The position numbers and the translations under genes are program-made. A stretch of DNA of 64,000 nucleotides, from the NCBI GenBank assembly GCA_031841125.1, contig CM063113.1, forward strand, positions 33,439,312 through 33,503,311, written 5' to 3'. The DNA is from Acanthococcus lagerstroemiae. Lineage: Eukaryota > Arthropoda > Insecta > Hemiptera > Eriococcidae. Within the stretch, counting starts at the first letter, position 1. Each line of letters begins with the position of its first letter. Below are positions 24,430 through 35,619 of the stretch, in pieces. Below the pieces are notes generated by a model. The model did not search any database. It was not told the origin of the DNA and worked only from the letters and a program-made list of their open reading frames with translations.

Positions 24430-25284
24430 TTAGCCTAGATATTTGTAGTCTGAAACTATTTCGATGGTGTTGTTATCGATTTTTACGTTGCCAAATTGTG
24501 GGATGTTTGTCATGATTTTTGTGTTTGCCAGATTCATAGTTAATCCTACCGCCATGCTCTCCCTCCTCAGGTCCTCGGCCATACTCTCGAGTTCGTTTTT
24601 GCTTTTTGCAATAATTACAATGTCGTCCGCAAATATGAGATTGCTAAGTCTTTTTGGTTTGTCAAAGAACGGGCCTTTTATTTTGATTCCCCTCCCTTCC
24701 CAATTTATTTTCCTAAACATTTCTTCTAAAACCGCATTAAAAATGTTTGGGGAAAGGGGGTCACCGTGCTTGACTCCTCTCTTTATTTTTATTTTATCTC
24801 CTTTTTTGTCAAGTTTGATTATTGCTTCGGATTTTGAATAGATATTTTTCAGAATCCGAATAATTAGTTGTGGTAATCCTTGGTTTGTCAGGGCTTTCCA
24901 AATATTTTCGTGGTATAGGGAGCCAAACGCTTTATTATAGTCAATAAACATTATAGCAATATTAATTTGGTACTCTTTGACTTTTTCTAGGATTTGATTT
25001 AGCGTATGGATATGGTCGATAGTGCTGAATTTTTTCCTAAAGCCGGCTTGTTCAGCTGGTTGTTGTGCATCCAAAGTGTCGTATATTTTGTTTTTGATAA
25101 TTTTCATAAATATTTTGCATACATTTGAGGAGATACTAATGGGGCGGTAGTTATTGATATTCGATCTTTCACCTTTTTTGTGTAGAAGTATAATTTCGGA
25201 TAGACCCCATTGGTCTGGCATACGACCCGAGGAGAGAAAGTAGTCGAAGAGTGAGGCCAGCGGACGGGCTAAGGTATCTGTCAT
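24430..25284 (-). CDS. RTE-like reverse transcriptase domain (open fragment)
   Basis: 284 codons encode the RT fingers and palm of an RTE-like LINE. Visible motifs are NNYRPISISS (about 44-53), QAGFRKKFSTIDHI (79-92), the first catalytic Asp in MFIDYNKAF (D115), HGDPLSPNIF (173-182) and the FADDIVIIA box (218-226) with both catalytic aspartates. The reading frame continues upstream only through frameshifts into the linker. It is closed by TAA immediately before MSFQNKTEKEI, which is the natural continuation of the same protein (24160-24426). This enzyme copies the element RNA at the nicked target. The intact active site suggests modest age, but the copy as a whole cannot be functional. Confidence 0.85.
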   Translation of the reverse strand: MTDTLARPLASLFDYFLSSGRMPDQWGLSEIILLHKKGERSNINNYRPISISSNVCKIFMKIIKNKIYDTLDAQQPAEQAGFRKKFSTIDHIHTLNQILEKVKEYQINIAIMFIDYNKAFGSLYHENIWKALTNQGLPQLIIRILKNIYSKSEAIIKLDKKGDKIKIKRGVKHGDPLSPNIFNAVLEEMFRKINWEGRGIKIKGPFFDKPKRLSNLIFADDIVIIAKSKNELESMAEDLRRESMAVGLTMNLANTKIMTNIPQFGNVKIDNNTIEIVSDYKYLG

Positions 25285-26029
25285 TATTTTAAGATTATCA
25301 TTCTCAATTCCGTCCGGTCCAGGAGCCCGGTTGAACTTGAGTTTTTCAAGTATGTTAGTTACCTCTCTAGGTGTAATTGTTAGATTAAGATTGTGAGTTT
25401 CTCGGGGGGCCGTCCCTCTTCGCTATTTAACTGTGGTTCTTTTATATCGTTATCGTATAAGTTTCTGTAGAATTCGGTGGTCGTAGCTACTATTTCATCC
25501 CTGTTGGTTTTCGAGACACCGTTACGATTCTTAATTTTCGGGAGTAGATACCTTCCTTTGGCCAGTGCCTTCTTCACTTGTTTGGTGGATCAGGACTCTT
25601 CGATAATTGATTTAGCCAATTCTTGGTCAAAATTGAACAAATCTTCCTTTATTTTCTTTCGGATCAATTTTTTAATTTCTACTAATTCTATTTGGTCTTT
25701 GTTTGTTAGTTTAACCTTTTGCCTAAGTTCTATCCGCCTTTTTATCAAATTTTTGGTCGTATCGCTTAATTTGTCGTATGTTTTAATATTATGTTTCTCA
25801 ATGCCAACTGTATTCAAAATTTTTTTCACTTTACCTATTTTACTATGTCATACTCAGATTGATAATTACTTATATCTAAGTCGTCCCAGTCCTCCTCCGC
25901 AAGTTCTTTTTTCAGAAGTTCATAAGCTTCTTTCCGTTTATGAACTGGAATCCACTTCCCTGAGTTTATTTTTTGATTTCTACTAATCGTCTTATCACTA
26001 GGGGTTCTTATTTTAATTCTAATCGGGTG

Positions 26030-26440
26030 ATGGTCAGATGAGAAGCTGAACGCGGAGACCGCCTCGACGTCGTCAATTAATTTTAAGCTGTCCGTTAGAG
26101 TATGATCTATTTAATTTTTAGTGACTCCGTCCGGCGATCTCCACGTCTATCTTCTACTTACTTTCTTTTGAAAAAATGTATTTGCCATTTTTTAAGTTAT
26201 GCTCCATCATAAATTTAATTAATTTCTTACCGCTTTTATTTGATAGGCCTTCTGTCCATTTTCCCACCCCCAAGTTCTCTGCACAGTCTTTGCCTATTTT
26301 GGCGTTGAAGTCTCCTATTATAATGTTATATTTCTCTTTGCATGTTGTATAGCTATCACTTAGTTGATCATAGAATTGCTGACTTTCTTCTTTACTTGAT
26401 GCTAAATTGGGAGCGTAGATTTGCAGTTATGCGTTGCGAT
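26030..26440 (-). pseudogene. RTE endonuclease domain, C-terminal half
   Basis: The minus strand reads IYAPNLASSKEES, then YNIIIGDFNAKIG (near 26290-26330), then a WTW-type block with SPDGVTKN before a stop and IDHTLTD, and near 26020-26060 FSFSSDHHPIRIKIRT. These are the YAP, GDFNAK, WTW.SPDG..N.IDH and SDHHP motifs of apurinic-like LINE endonucleases, which nick target DNA. The N-terminal catalytic portion with TWNVR and QE..W motifs, expected just upstream, is absent. At least one stop and one frameshift occur. Confidence 0.8.
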
Positions 26441-26990
26441 AAACAGCCTTGTCTCCTTTTTTTTGGATTTTCTTCTTTTCTGCTTTTTTTGGTATTTCTA
26501 TCGTTTTTGTGTCTTGTTTCCCATTTTGGCCTTGGCTGATACGGCACTCCTTTTTTCGTTTCATGGTGTTTGGGGGTTGTTGGTCTAATCTCCCGCGGTG
26601 ACCGGTCGAATTGCTAGGTTGGTTTTTTCTGTCAGGGTTTTCCTTCCCTTAGCCGAAGGGGGTCCAGTTTACTAGGCGCTGGATTCTTGCCTGCTCACAC
26701 CAAGGTTTTCCTTGCCTGGGACCCAGGGTTTGTGTGAGTTGTCGGTGGGTTGCTTGGTCTATTAGCAATTATATTTCGTGTTAGCGGTATTTAGTGGTAC
26801 GTTATGCTCGGCACATATCGCCCCTCCGCCTTTTCCACTGACTGGAGGACTCTGCTTTGACTCCTTGCATCAGTACCACCCTACCAAAGCAACGATTTCT
26901 ACCCCGCACGACGTGGACGCGCAGAGCCTTCCTGACTGCTTTCTTTTCGTTTCACCGTGGTGAGCCTGGCACCTTCTACGGGATTAACTA

Positions 26991-29414
26991 CTAACTAGAG
27001 AGTAGTGTTAATTCCATCTTGAAATAACTTGCTATAGCGGATTACAGTCTGTGCCCCGCGGGGCGAGGAGACACACAAATGTACTTACTTTAGTTCTTTC
27101 CTTGTCTTAAAATAGAAATTCCTAGGATTACTCAACCAGAATTAATCGGTGAGTAGAGTACTTCCCCAAACTGTATGGCTTTCTACTGTCACGTTGCTAA
27201 ATAATGAAAAAAATGAGCGAGGAGGGAGTAAATGTACGTGCAATGAGGAGCTTTTACAAACCTACCCCTTTTCTGTGTTCCTGTCTGTTTTACAAATGTC
27301 TAATTGCTTTTATTATTCTCTCTTTTGAATTTCTTATTCTTGCAAGTTCTTCATAGTCGGTGATTTTCGCCGGATTTGCTCGTGCAAGCCAGATTCAGAT
27401 CGAAGCCAAAACCCCAACAGACGCCCTAACAGATAAGGGGGGGGGGGAATGTAGAACGAACTCTAATGGAAAAAAGGAATAAATACAATTCGACGAATTG
27501 CTGCATCGTTACGGCGCTTATGTTGCCTTCTAATGCGAGCTTAATTGGCGTAACAGCGGCGGCGCTGAGATTTTTACACCGTTTGCCAGACCCGGCAGTG
27601 CTCTTCTTCGGCGCTGGCTGGCACTGTCGCCATATTACGTTCTGTTTTAATTTCGGAAAAGTGCAGCCAGCAACCGACCCCCGCGCCACCGTCGCTCTCC
27701 CATTATTCCCGATATAAATTTCCAGATTACACGCAGCTGTTTGTGCAAAAGTACCTAAGTGTTAATTCGTTTAGCTCGTTTCGCGGCCCTCGACTCTATC
27801 GCGTTTCCAACATCTCGAGTATAATCCCCACCACCTGCTTTATGTAGTTCGCCATCTTCTATGTACGTACTCGTATTTACACGGAACAATCCCTACCCCC
27901 GCGATGAAAACAGATCTGTACGAAATTCGAAAAGAATTTCGCGCCTTCAGATATGAGAAAGAGGGAAAGGAAAACGGGAGAAAAAATGGGAGGGTGCGAA
28001 GGCGAGGAGGGGAAGCGCTGTATACAAAAAAATGAAGTGAGCATTAAGTACTGTGTAAAATTGTGAGCGAAAGAAGACCGTTAGGCGTCGTTAAAAGGCC
28101 TAACAACTTTCTCGAAGAAAGTAGTCGGCGGAAAGTACCTTCCAACTCTTACTGAGGGTCGTGAGAGGTGAGCGATGCGAGGGTTCTCACCCTCAGACTG
28201 TTGTCGTTGAGCGTTCGCCGCCGCCGCCGCCGCATTGCACCGCCCCGCCTCACCCGTTGTCGAACTATATAACGTGGCCTCCTTCGCCTGCGAACCATTT
28301 TCTCTCTTTCAACGCGACGGCGGAGAAAGCTATTACGGGAAACGTGATAGCGTAGTCTGGTAATTCGGAGTTATATTAATTAGAGCGGAAGTTAGTATAT
28401 CTGGCTTGCGAAGAAGCAATGTTGAACAATAATTCAACATTGTTGCTATACGGCGAACGTGTATTCGTATCTCTTACAAACGAAAGTGTCAGAGGGTATA
28501 TACCTACCTCTGTGTTCAAGATCAGACGTGTACGTATATATGGCAGGTATAGCTACGTCGTGTATAGCTTCTCCCTCGATCTCTTTCTATCCACTGCTCT
28601 CTCACCCCTTCTCGATGAAATGAAAATTCGCTCCCTCGGCTACACGTATACGTGATACTCGAGGATTACTTCTTGTTAACACTTCCAGCAGTAGCAGTAG
28701 CCTTCAGGCGAAAAATTACGCCATTAACGTGCTCCCACATTTCGAAACTCATTAATTCGAAACAGCGACGAGAACGGATACAACGGTGTGCTCGCGTGGC
28801 TTGATTAGTAAAAGGTATGAGGTACGAACAACCTCTCGTGAAGGCGTATGAGTTTTCTGACCGCTGAAATCGAGCCCATTGGAAGCGTGTGTGTCTCCGT
28901 ACATTATAAACGCATGAAATAAGCGAGCCCTTTATTTGGTACTTTTAGAAAAATTGAATAAAATATATTCATAAGGTTTGGTGGATTCGTATGCATCATT
29001 AAGGACACACGCTCGTAGTTACTTGTCAGGAAGAAACAGGAGAGCTCACTCTATAAGTCTTCCAGACAGCATATCCCTTTCAGTTGGCATCATTACCGGC
29101 CAACAGCAGTTGGCAAAATTTCAAAAATGTCGTCGGTCGAACTTTTCTGGCCGCGAAGAAGTCAGAACGAGCCGCAACGAGTCAGCTCAAAATCCGAATC
29201 TGAATGAGTCGGAACTTTCAGAATGAAACGGCCAGTGGCGTGCGGTGAGTTTTCGTAGGAGGTAAGCGATAAGCGTAGAGGTGAAGTAAAAATCAGAGTA
29301 AAAGTATGAAACATGCTACTACAAAACGGCATTGATGAAATTATTCAAATTGTCGTATCCCTGGGTAGGGTCATTCCACGTGCATTTATTCTTTTCTCTG
29401 ACGAATAATAGACA
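26991..29414. other. No gene recognised; includes GC-rich unique patches
   Basis: Two GC-rich, CpG-rich patches (27480-27720 and 28150-28370, the second with a (CCG)n run near 28219-28234) stand out from AT-rich surroundings. They carry overlapping open frames on both strands, as expected of GC-rich DNA, and no domain. They could be regulatory or conserved noncoding sequence of the host gene, but that needs comparative data. Confidence 0.4.
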
Positions 29415-29652
29415 CAGGGACGTGGCACCGAAGTGTTTTTCTTGGTGGAAGTGGGGGGCAAAAATTGAGGAAGTCGTAACTGACTCAACTCGAAATTACC
29501 AAGTATCGAAGCAAAAAAAGAAAACCTTTTGACTTGTTGGATTTTCCCAACTCCGTCTGACTGAAATTGTAAATTTTCCCAACTACTGAGTGAAAAATTC
29601 TTACAGGCGGGGAGTTGCCCCCTCCCACTATCGGTACGTTCCTGAATAGACA
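29407..29652. mobile_element. hAT-type MITE (family A, single-unit copy), perfect 8-bp TSD
   Basis: The element spans 29415-29644 (230 bp) between identical 8-mers AATAGACA at 29407-29414 and 29645-29652. The left end CAGGGACGTGGCACCGA and inverted right end CAGGAACGTACCGATAG are imperfect TIRs of hAT type. The interior, on the minus strand, has a single copy of a unit that begins GTTGGGAAAATCCAACAAGT and ends near GAGTTGAGTCAG. A second copy of the family lies at 51544-51903 in the opposite orientation, with three such units. There is no transposase. Confidence 0.9.
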
Positions 29653-30519
29653 TGGCCAACAAAACAGTTTTTCACCATCTTCACAACCGGTTAACCACAC
29701 CATGTTTTCATATTGCGATACGTGGAAATGTCCAGTAAACATCGAACCACCTTTTTTTTGCTTAGTTTTCAGAAACGGTAATTCTGTTATCGGCTTACCG
29801 CCATTAATAAATTCTAATTGTTCTTTAAAAGTAAATCGTGAAAAGGGTTTTTCAATAAGATTCTAAATACGCATTTTGTGGGCAAAAAAAAAAAAAAAAA
29901 TCGGAGCATTTAAACACAAACGCGTTGATTCATACATGCACAGAACATTGATCACATTTCAGTGCCAATTTCGACATTCGACTAGCCATAAGTGATGTTA
30001 AAATCGTTGACGAAACGCACAGTCTTCATCGCGTTAAACATGCTAGTGTGTGTTTGTGTCGGTCATCAACATGGAGGCCGAGCGTAAGTCGTGTATAAGT
30101 TTATGTTTATGTGTAATATGAACAAGTAACTTCGCTACTCGAAGAGGGTCGGCAACACTTTCAAACTGCAAAGCTGCAGACTGCAGTCGCGCAGCTCTAT
30201 CACTTATCAGGTTATCAGTATCACTCTATCCACAGGAAGGTACTCTTCAATCAATCCCAAACAATTCAAGTGACATTTTAGGAAATTGTAATTCTTTATA
30301 CGCGAACGACAAAGAAGGAACTTTACTTTAATTCAAATAAAGTTTACAATTTGAATCGGCTTAACCAAGATTATCACCATTACTATCAATACTTGATAAC
30401 TGGCATCCAGTTTTGAGAACATTGGAAGTACATGTGTTTGTCATAACTACATACTTCAGCATTGACAAGATTGATCAAAAAACAAAAAAAAACAACAATC
30501 TATCGCAACTTATACATCT
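29653..30519. other. No gene recognised
   Basis: Unique sequence with an A run near 29886-29900. No transposon or coding signal seen. Confidence 0.4.
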
Positions 30520-30690
30520 TCAGGATGAGTATCTGTTGACATGAAGGCTTACCCAGATTAGACCGGAGGCTTGTAGGTCTGGAATTGCTTAACTTGCTTT
30601 TATTTTCTTTTTTGTGTAGATGACTATCTCCGCCATTTTCTACTGGTGTGGAATGGCTTCTTCTTCCTGAATTGTGTTGAATAAACGGGT
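30520..30690 (-). pseudogene. LINE RT fragment (N-terminal RT motif)
   Basis: The minus strand contains HLHKKENKSKLSNSRPTSLR followed by SNLGKP. This aligns to the KKG...NYRPISL.SN..K block at the start of LINE reverse transcriptases, for example LLHKKGERSNINNYRPISIS in the 25-kb copy. Only about 45 codons are recognisable. Confidence 0.65.
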
Positions 30691-30779
30691 CAAAGTTTTT
30701 GAACACGTGCTTCGAACGTCCCTCTTTTTCAATTAAAGAAATATTTTAACCAGCCACAAGATTTTGTTGAAAATTTGCT

Positions 30780-31380
30780 TCAGACGAGTTCGTGCTGCAT
30801 ACATGCATCTTCTTCAGGTCGCCAAGTACCGTCACCATAACCCAGTTCAACTCCAAGTTTATCTGGTAATGCTCGCGTTTCTTCGATGTGGGACCGTTTC
30901 ATGACACACATTTTCCGCTGAAAAGTTTTATTCAAAATTGCGTTACTACTATTCCGTCCAAATCGGGGCATTTCATCCTTGCTCAAGAATTTTTGTACTT
31001 CGTGTTCATAGTGCACAGTGTATTTGATACATTGGCGACGATCCTCTTCCCTCCAGTATGTATTTTCGTATAAATTGTCCTGCCTGGCTGCTTCCCGCGT
31101 AGCACGATGCGAGCGTCTAACAAACGTCTTTTGTCTTCTGCATACCTGTACTTCCTGCCTTTTCAAACTCACATTCTTCTTCTTATTCTGATTCTCATAA
31201 CTCACTCTCCTTTTTCTCCTTCGATCGAATCTGTTTTCTCTATTGATCAATACGCGCGCTTTTGCTACAAACTCTCATTTTCTGTGATTTCCGAATGCCA
31301 TCGCTCCGGTTCGGACTAAACATTTCTGTCTCTCTTGCGTAGAAACCCCGAAAAACTCGCACATTCCGTGTTTGGAACTA
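30780..31380 (-). repeat. Interspersed repeat of unknown class (third copy of the 4.5-5.6 kb family)
   Basis: 31030-31170 aligns with 5260-5395. Shared landmarks are ATAAATTGTCCTGC/ATAAATCATCCTGC, ACGATGC/ACGATTC and AACAAACGTCTTTTGTCT, then CTGCATACCTG. 31270-31370 resembles 5630-5700 (TTCGGACTAAACAT versus CGGCTTAAACTAAATA, then TCTCTCTTGCGTA versus TCTCTCGTACAA). The minus strand has a 156-codon open frame (30780-31250) rich in Arg, Lys and Glu, whose VQVCRRQKTF segment matches the 5.2-kb copy. I do not recognise the protein, and it may be only a repeat artefact. Confidence 0.5.
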
Positions 31381-31940
31381 TGCATTGAAAAATGAGTCAT
31401 AGTTATGATTTCTGTGCCCCCGCCCAGTCGTTGATCGGGATTGCGACCTTACGTTCTCACCTCTGCAGCACTTCCTGTGAGTGAATCTATAGTTGATATA
31501 TTAGGGTATAGACGTAAATTTTTATTTTATTTTATTACAGCTTTGGTTAGTCAGCAAGCACCATCTCTCCCGGCCTCCCCTGGCTATGTGGCCAGCATAC
31601 TAGAACTCGAGTTTCTTGATCTGGTACCCAATATCTCGGATTTTGGCTTTATTTACAATTTTTTTAATACTAATTTTGTCTTCAACTTTGGTTGTCAACA
31701 CACTTCTCATCATTGAATGATGTGTTGTAGTTTGTACCTTAAAAACTTGTTTTTTGGTTAATGACCATGCCTGACATCTGTATCCCAATATTGGCATAAT
31801 ACGCATGTCTAGAACCTTAATTTTTGTGTTTAATTTAATGCTGCTTTGGAGTACTTATGTTTTAGCCCAAAATGCTTCCCAAGAATGAGATATTCATGCA
31901 CATATTTCCTTCGATGCTTGCCCCTCGAAAGAGATTATTT

Positions 31941-32195
31941 CTTTTTTATACTATGTACTTGATCAGAAAGGCAATATTTACGTTGGTGTTTTACGGACGA
32001 CAAGAAGCGCCTATCATTCATGCATCGAGTGCTAACAAAACCTGCATGTAAAATAAACGTCCCTCAATGTAAAGCGTTTTTACGTGAAAAAATTACTGGC
32101 CAGTAATTTCGTATCGGGGAATCGAATCCGCGTCCACTGATACATTTGACTGAAATGTAGCGATCGTCTCTAACCACTCGGCCACAGAACGAATC
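31941..32195 (-). repeat. tRNA-derived SINE, copy 1 (minus)
   Basis: Read on the minus strand from 32195, it starts GTTCTGTGGCCGAGTGGTTA with an A-box-like TGGCCGAGTGG and a B-box GGATTCGATTCCCC about 60 bases later. A body follows with TTACATTGAGGGACGTTTA and TTAGCACTCGATGCAT, and it ends near GCCTTTCTGATCAAGTA. The head resembles a type II (Leu/Ser) tRNA. Copy 2 at 32346-32600 matches over the full length in inverted orientation. Confidence 0.8.
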
Positions 32196-32345
32196 ACGAA
32201 TGAGTGACTTGAGAACGCATTTAAATATTCACGACGTAGTACAGCTGTTACCGTTCGTTGTTAACAATCATTACGTTTTTGCTGGCCATTACCTGTGTAT
32301 GCTGTTTGTGCACGTGAACAAACTGAAGGCAAGACTGCGATATTG

Positions 32346-32600
32346 TCTGCTCCGTGGCCGAGTGATTAGAGACGATCGCTGCATTTCAGTCAAATGTTTC
32401 AATGAACGCGAGTTCGATTCCCTGTTACAAAATTATTGGCCAGCAATTTTTTCATGTAAAACGCTTTACATTGAGGGACGTTTACTTTTCCCGCAGGCTT
32501 CGTTAGCACTCGATGCATCAATGATAGACGCTTCTTGTCGTCCGCTAAACACAAACGTAAACATTGCCTTTCTGATCAAGTAGTCTAAAAAATATCTTCC
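32346..32600 (+). repeat. tRNA-derived SINE, copy 2 (plus)
   Basis: The head is CTCCGTGGCCGAGTGATTAG with B box GAGTTCGATTCCC near 32409. The body TTACATTGAGGGACGTTTA and the end CCTTTCTGATCAAGTAG match copy 1. The two copies face head-to-head across a spacer of about 150 bases, so a transcript through both would fold into a long imperfect hairpin. The open frame 32200-32583 lies across this SINE and is not a gene. Confidence 0.8.
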
Positions 32601-32603
32601 ACA

Positions 32604-32706
32604 CCAAGAGCCAAAAGTGAGTTTACATGACTCGGGAATTGCTCACTCGCTACCCTTGTTCGCAAACTTTCCCTCGCCTTGTAAACACTTACTTTTGACT
32701 CTTGAT
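32604..32706. mobile_element. Small foldback/MITE-like hairpin
   Basis: CAAGAGCCAAAAGTGAGTTT at the left is the near inverse of the right end, whose reverse complement is CAAGAGTCAAAAGTAAGTGT. The TTTACA that follows in each arm also pairs, and further pairing is possible. Total length is about 103 bp. No clear TSD, so the superfamily is not assigned. Confidence 0.5.
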
Positions 32707-33030
32707 GTGTAATATACTATTTTATATCTGTATTCGTCCACTTTGTTTATCACTAGGTTACCTCTTTGGATATGATCTACCTGTTTTTCATTGGTCATTA
32801 TTTTGGTTTTCAACTCGTTCATGCTTAACCCCTACTTTCGCGCATTCTTGCCTCAGATCATTTCCTATTTTTGCTAGTTCTACTGAATTTCTCCTATCAG
32901 TACGACATCATCCGCGAACCGCAGATTGTTTAGATTTTTACCACCCACATTGATTCCCATTCTTTCCCAATTCATTTTCCGAAAAATTTCCGCTATTGTT
33001 GCATTAAAAAATGCTTGGTGAAAGCGGGTC

Positions 33031-35619
33031 AATAGACGTAAAACCTGGCTGAAAATCAATTTTGAATTATTAGGGACGTATATTCTAAAAATTCAATGTT
33101 CTCTGTGCTAATTATGTGGTTGCCAAGTTCAAACTAAAGTTTACAGAAACACGATTGCATGAGGATAGAGACGGAATGAGATGACTATGGACGTATAGCT
33201 GCTGGATATAATATAGAGAGGATCTCGTCATATCCCTTCGTTAATTTGCAAAAACTGGAAAATTTGAAAAAGTAAGAATTCTTATTTTTTTTATATTATG
33301 TTATCGACCGAACGTTTTGCCGTTGACAAAAACATTAAATTCGTAGCTGAATCATTGTTTGATATTTCTCTCGTGCTTCCTTCATTGATAAGCCACATTT
33401 ATAGTGTACGTCCCTGATTTTCTGATTGAGGAAAATAAAAACAAAAGAAGCTTTATAAGTCGGAAACGACTATGCGAGAGGAAAAGAAAGTGATAAATGA
33501 ACGCTAATTACGATGTGACAACGTGCTGCGTTGTATCTTTCTGTTGATCTCTTGAAATATTAATTTTTCATTCCGTCGGCTTCGTTAAGGTCAATCTAAA
33601 TGCTTGATTAAGCGGAATCAGCAAGTGTTAATAATTGACAATAATTTTCAGTTTCGGTGTAAGAGGCAAAATTGGCAGCAAATTCTCTTTCAACTTGTCC
33701 TTATTCGTGTTGAACACTTGGGCTGATTTCATTGAAAAGAATGAATTTGTTCTTAAAGTACAAAATACTCATATTTATTATTTGCTGTCCTCTGTGTAAC
33801 TCTGCTTCAGTGATCTGGCGAATTGAAAGGACTAATTATTTGAAGACTTTGAGTCAGAAGTTTCCGATTCTAACACAAAAAATTAGTTTTATTTTTGTCA
33901 ATTGCGAAATCGAAAAACTAAGATTTCTTTCAATTTCTCCGACTTACTGGCTTGCATAATAGATAAACCAATGTCTTAGGTGCTGGAAAAGTTCGATTTT
34001 GGCAACGCTGTAGCGTAAGGAAAAATCCGAAAAGATTCCATAATTTTACGGTTGTAGCCTGATGTATTGTGGACTCGTAGAGAACAGGATGCAGTAATGG
34101 GACATTCGTGTATAATCTACGGACATCACGAGATCTCAAGGTGGTATGAAGAAGCGGAGTCACTTCCGTTATTCTATCAATCAATTCATGAATTGTTGAG
34201 TGTTTTTGATCGAAATTTTTGAAGAAAAATTGTTAGTGACTTTCGAACCATTGTTTCATAGGTTACAAGGCTGGTTTGTGGGTGGAGAAATAAGAAAAAC
34301 TACCAAACAGACAAGCAGATCAGGTGTATGTAACTTTCAGTTTTTCCTTCTCAACCTAGAATCACTGGCGGGAGGAAAAAGTCACTTGCTCATCAGTTCT
34401 CTAAGTCAGTGAATGTACGAGATTGTTACTTTGCCAGCGTTGATCTCACAGCTTGAGTGCACTTCCTGGAGGTCTCTCAACGTCGAATGTGAACTGATAA
34501 CGTGATAACTAATACGTAATGAACTGATGATAAATTAGGTCGTAACTTTTTTTATATCTACTACAACGTTACTCATGAGCGTCAAACCCATCTTCTCGGC
34601 AGTGCATTCTGCCTCGAACAAAAAGTCTCGACTGGTTATGTATTTTCGTCTTCGTTGAACAAGAAGAACAAAAATGACGGCCAATGTCTGCAGAATGAAG
34701 TTGTTAACATTTTACAAAAGCAACAGCCCCTTCATCGCTTCGCTGACATCCCTACGTTACCATTTATGAAAACTTCGCTTTCCGATTTTTAATAAGCTTT
34801 TTCGTCTTGTTCTTTCTTTCTTTTTTTTTTTCTTTGCTTTTTTTTAATGGCAGATAGCGAAATTTGCCTTAAGCGGAGAGCTAATAATATACGTGCGAGC
34901 TGATAGGATCGGATGTCAACTTACGGCCAAGCCATTCCGGAAAACGTGTTATGATGTTTCCGAAAAGTTAAAGGTCCGAAGTTTTCAACGGACTTTGTTA
35001 CCGGACCGAACTTTGTCGCCCCGCCTACCTCTCGTCCTGTTCGTTTTCATCTGTGTACTATTTTCATGGCATTGAACTCTCGGTTACTTCTTATGGTTTG
35101 CTCTTTTTATGTATCGCCAAAAACGCAAATTTTCAAATTTTGTCGCCTTATTATCGTCTACTCATTGAGTACCGCCACAGGGTTACAAGAAAGCTACGTG
35201 ACCTCGAAAACCACATTTGCCTGTATATCTTTACAAATACAAGTTTCTCGTTATGAAATGTGTCGTTGTTCTACTTCCATGTACGTTCATTCGTTTGTAC
35301 TTTGAAAAAATTAGAAAAAGAAAAATAGGAAGTCGGCTCGCAAGATAGGCAGACAGAGGGAAAGAGAAACAAACGAAGGAGAGTCATTTCGTAGGATAGA
35401 GGGACAGATATGTGTAAAAAGAAATGTAAAAGATTTGATAAAGAGAAGAGAGAAAGGTAGGAATTCGAAAGATATACGCAATGCAGTCAGGGGTGCGTAG
35501 AATTTCCCTGTACGAAAATATTAAGTCAGGATTGTTCGAATGTTTATATTGATGGACTTAACATGAGTGGCTTATGCGCTAAAATTCTACCATATCTACA
35601 AATACATTATTTACAGAGA
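33031..35619. other. No gene recognised; 2.6 kb of unique sequence
   Basis: AT-rich sequence with short unconserved frames and a T-rich tract near 34810-34850. No element boundary or domain found. Confidence 0.4.

Larger units (their letters stand above)
24030..26990 (-). mobile_element. RTE-like non-LTR retrotransposon, defective
   Basis: A LINE in minus orientation. From 5' to 3' it contains a probable 5' leader (26990-26440), the C-terminal half of an endonuclease (26440-26030), a linker (25990-25380), the RT (25284-24430) and the C-terminal region (24426-24040) ending in KRRRGRPATRWVDEL. Order and motifs match RTE-like elements, and a related copy lies at 54282-56435. Damage includes a missing endonuclease N-terminal half, frameshifts in the linker, and a TAA at 24430-24432 where the other copy has a Gln codon. 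The leader assignment is inferred from its position and its GC-rich, proline-rich character. Confidence 0.8.
31550..33030 (-). mobile_element. RTE-like LINE relic split by SINE/MITE insertions
   Basis: Two minus-strand pieces lie in the correct order for one element. 33030-32715 carries the RT palm (DPLSPS, NWERMGINV, RFADDVVLIGE and KTKIMTNE). 31890-31550 carries SWEAFWAKT, MRIMPILGYRCQAW, DKISIKKIVNKAKIRDIGYQ and YAGHIARGGRERW. The intervening 0.82 kb is occupied by two SINEs and a small hairpin element. Frameshifts occur in both pieces. I infer a single copy later invaded, because the motif order and strand agree. Confidence 0.65.
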
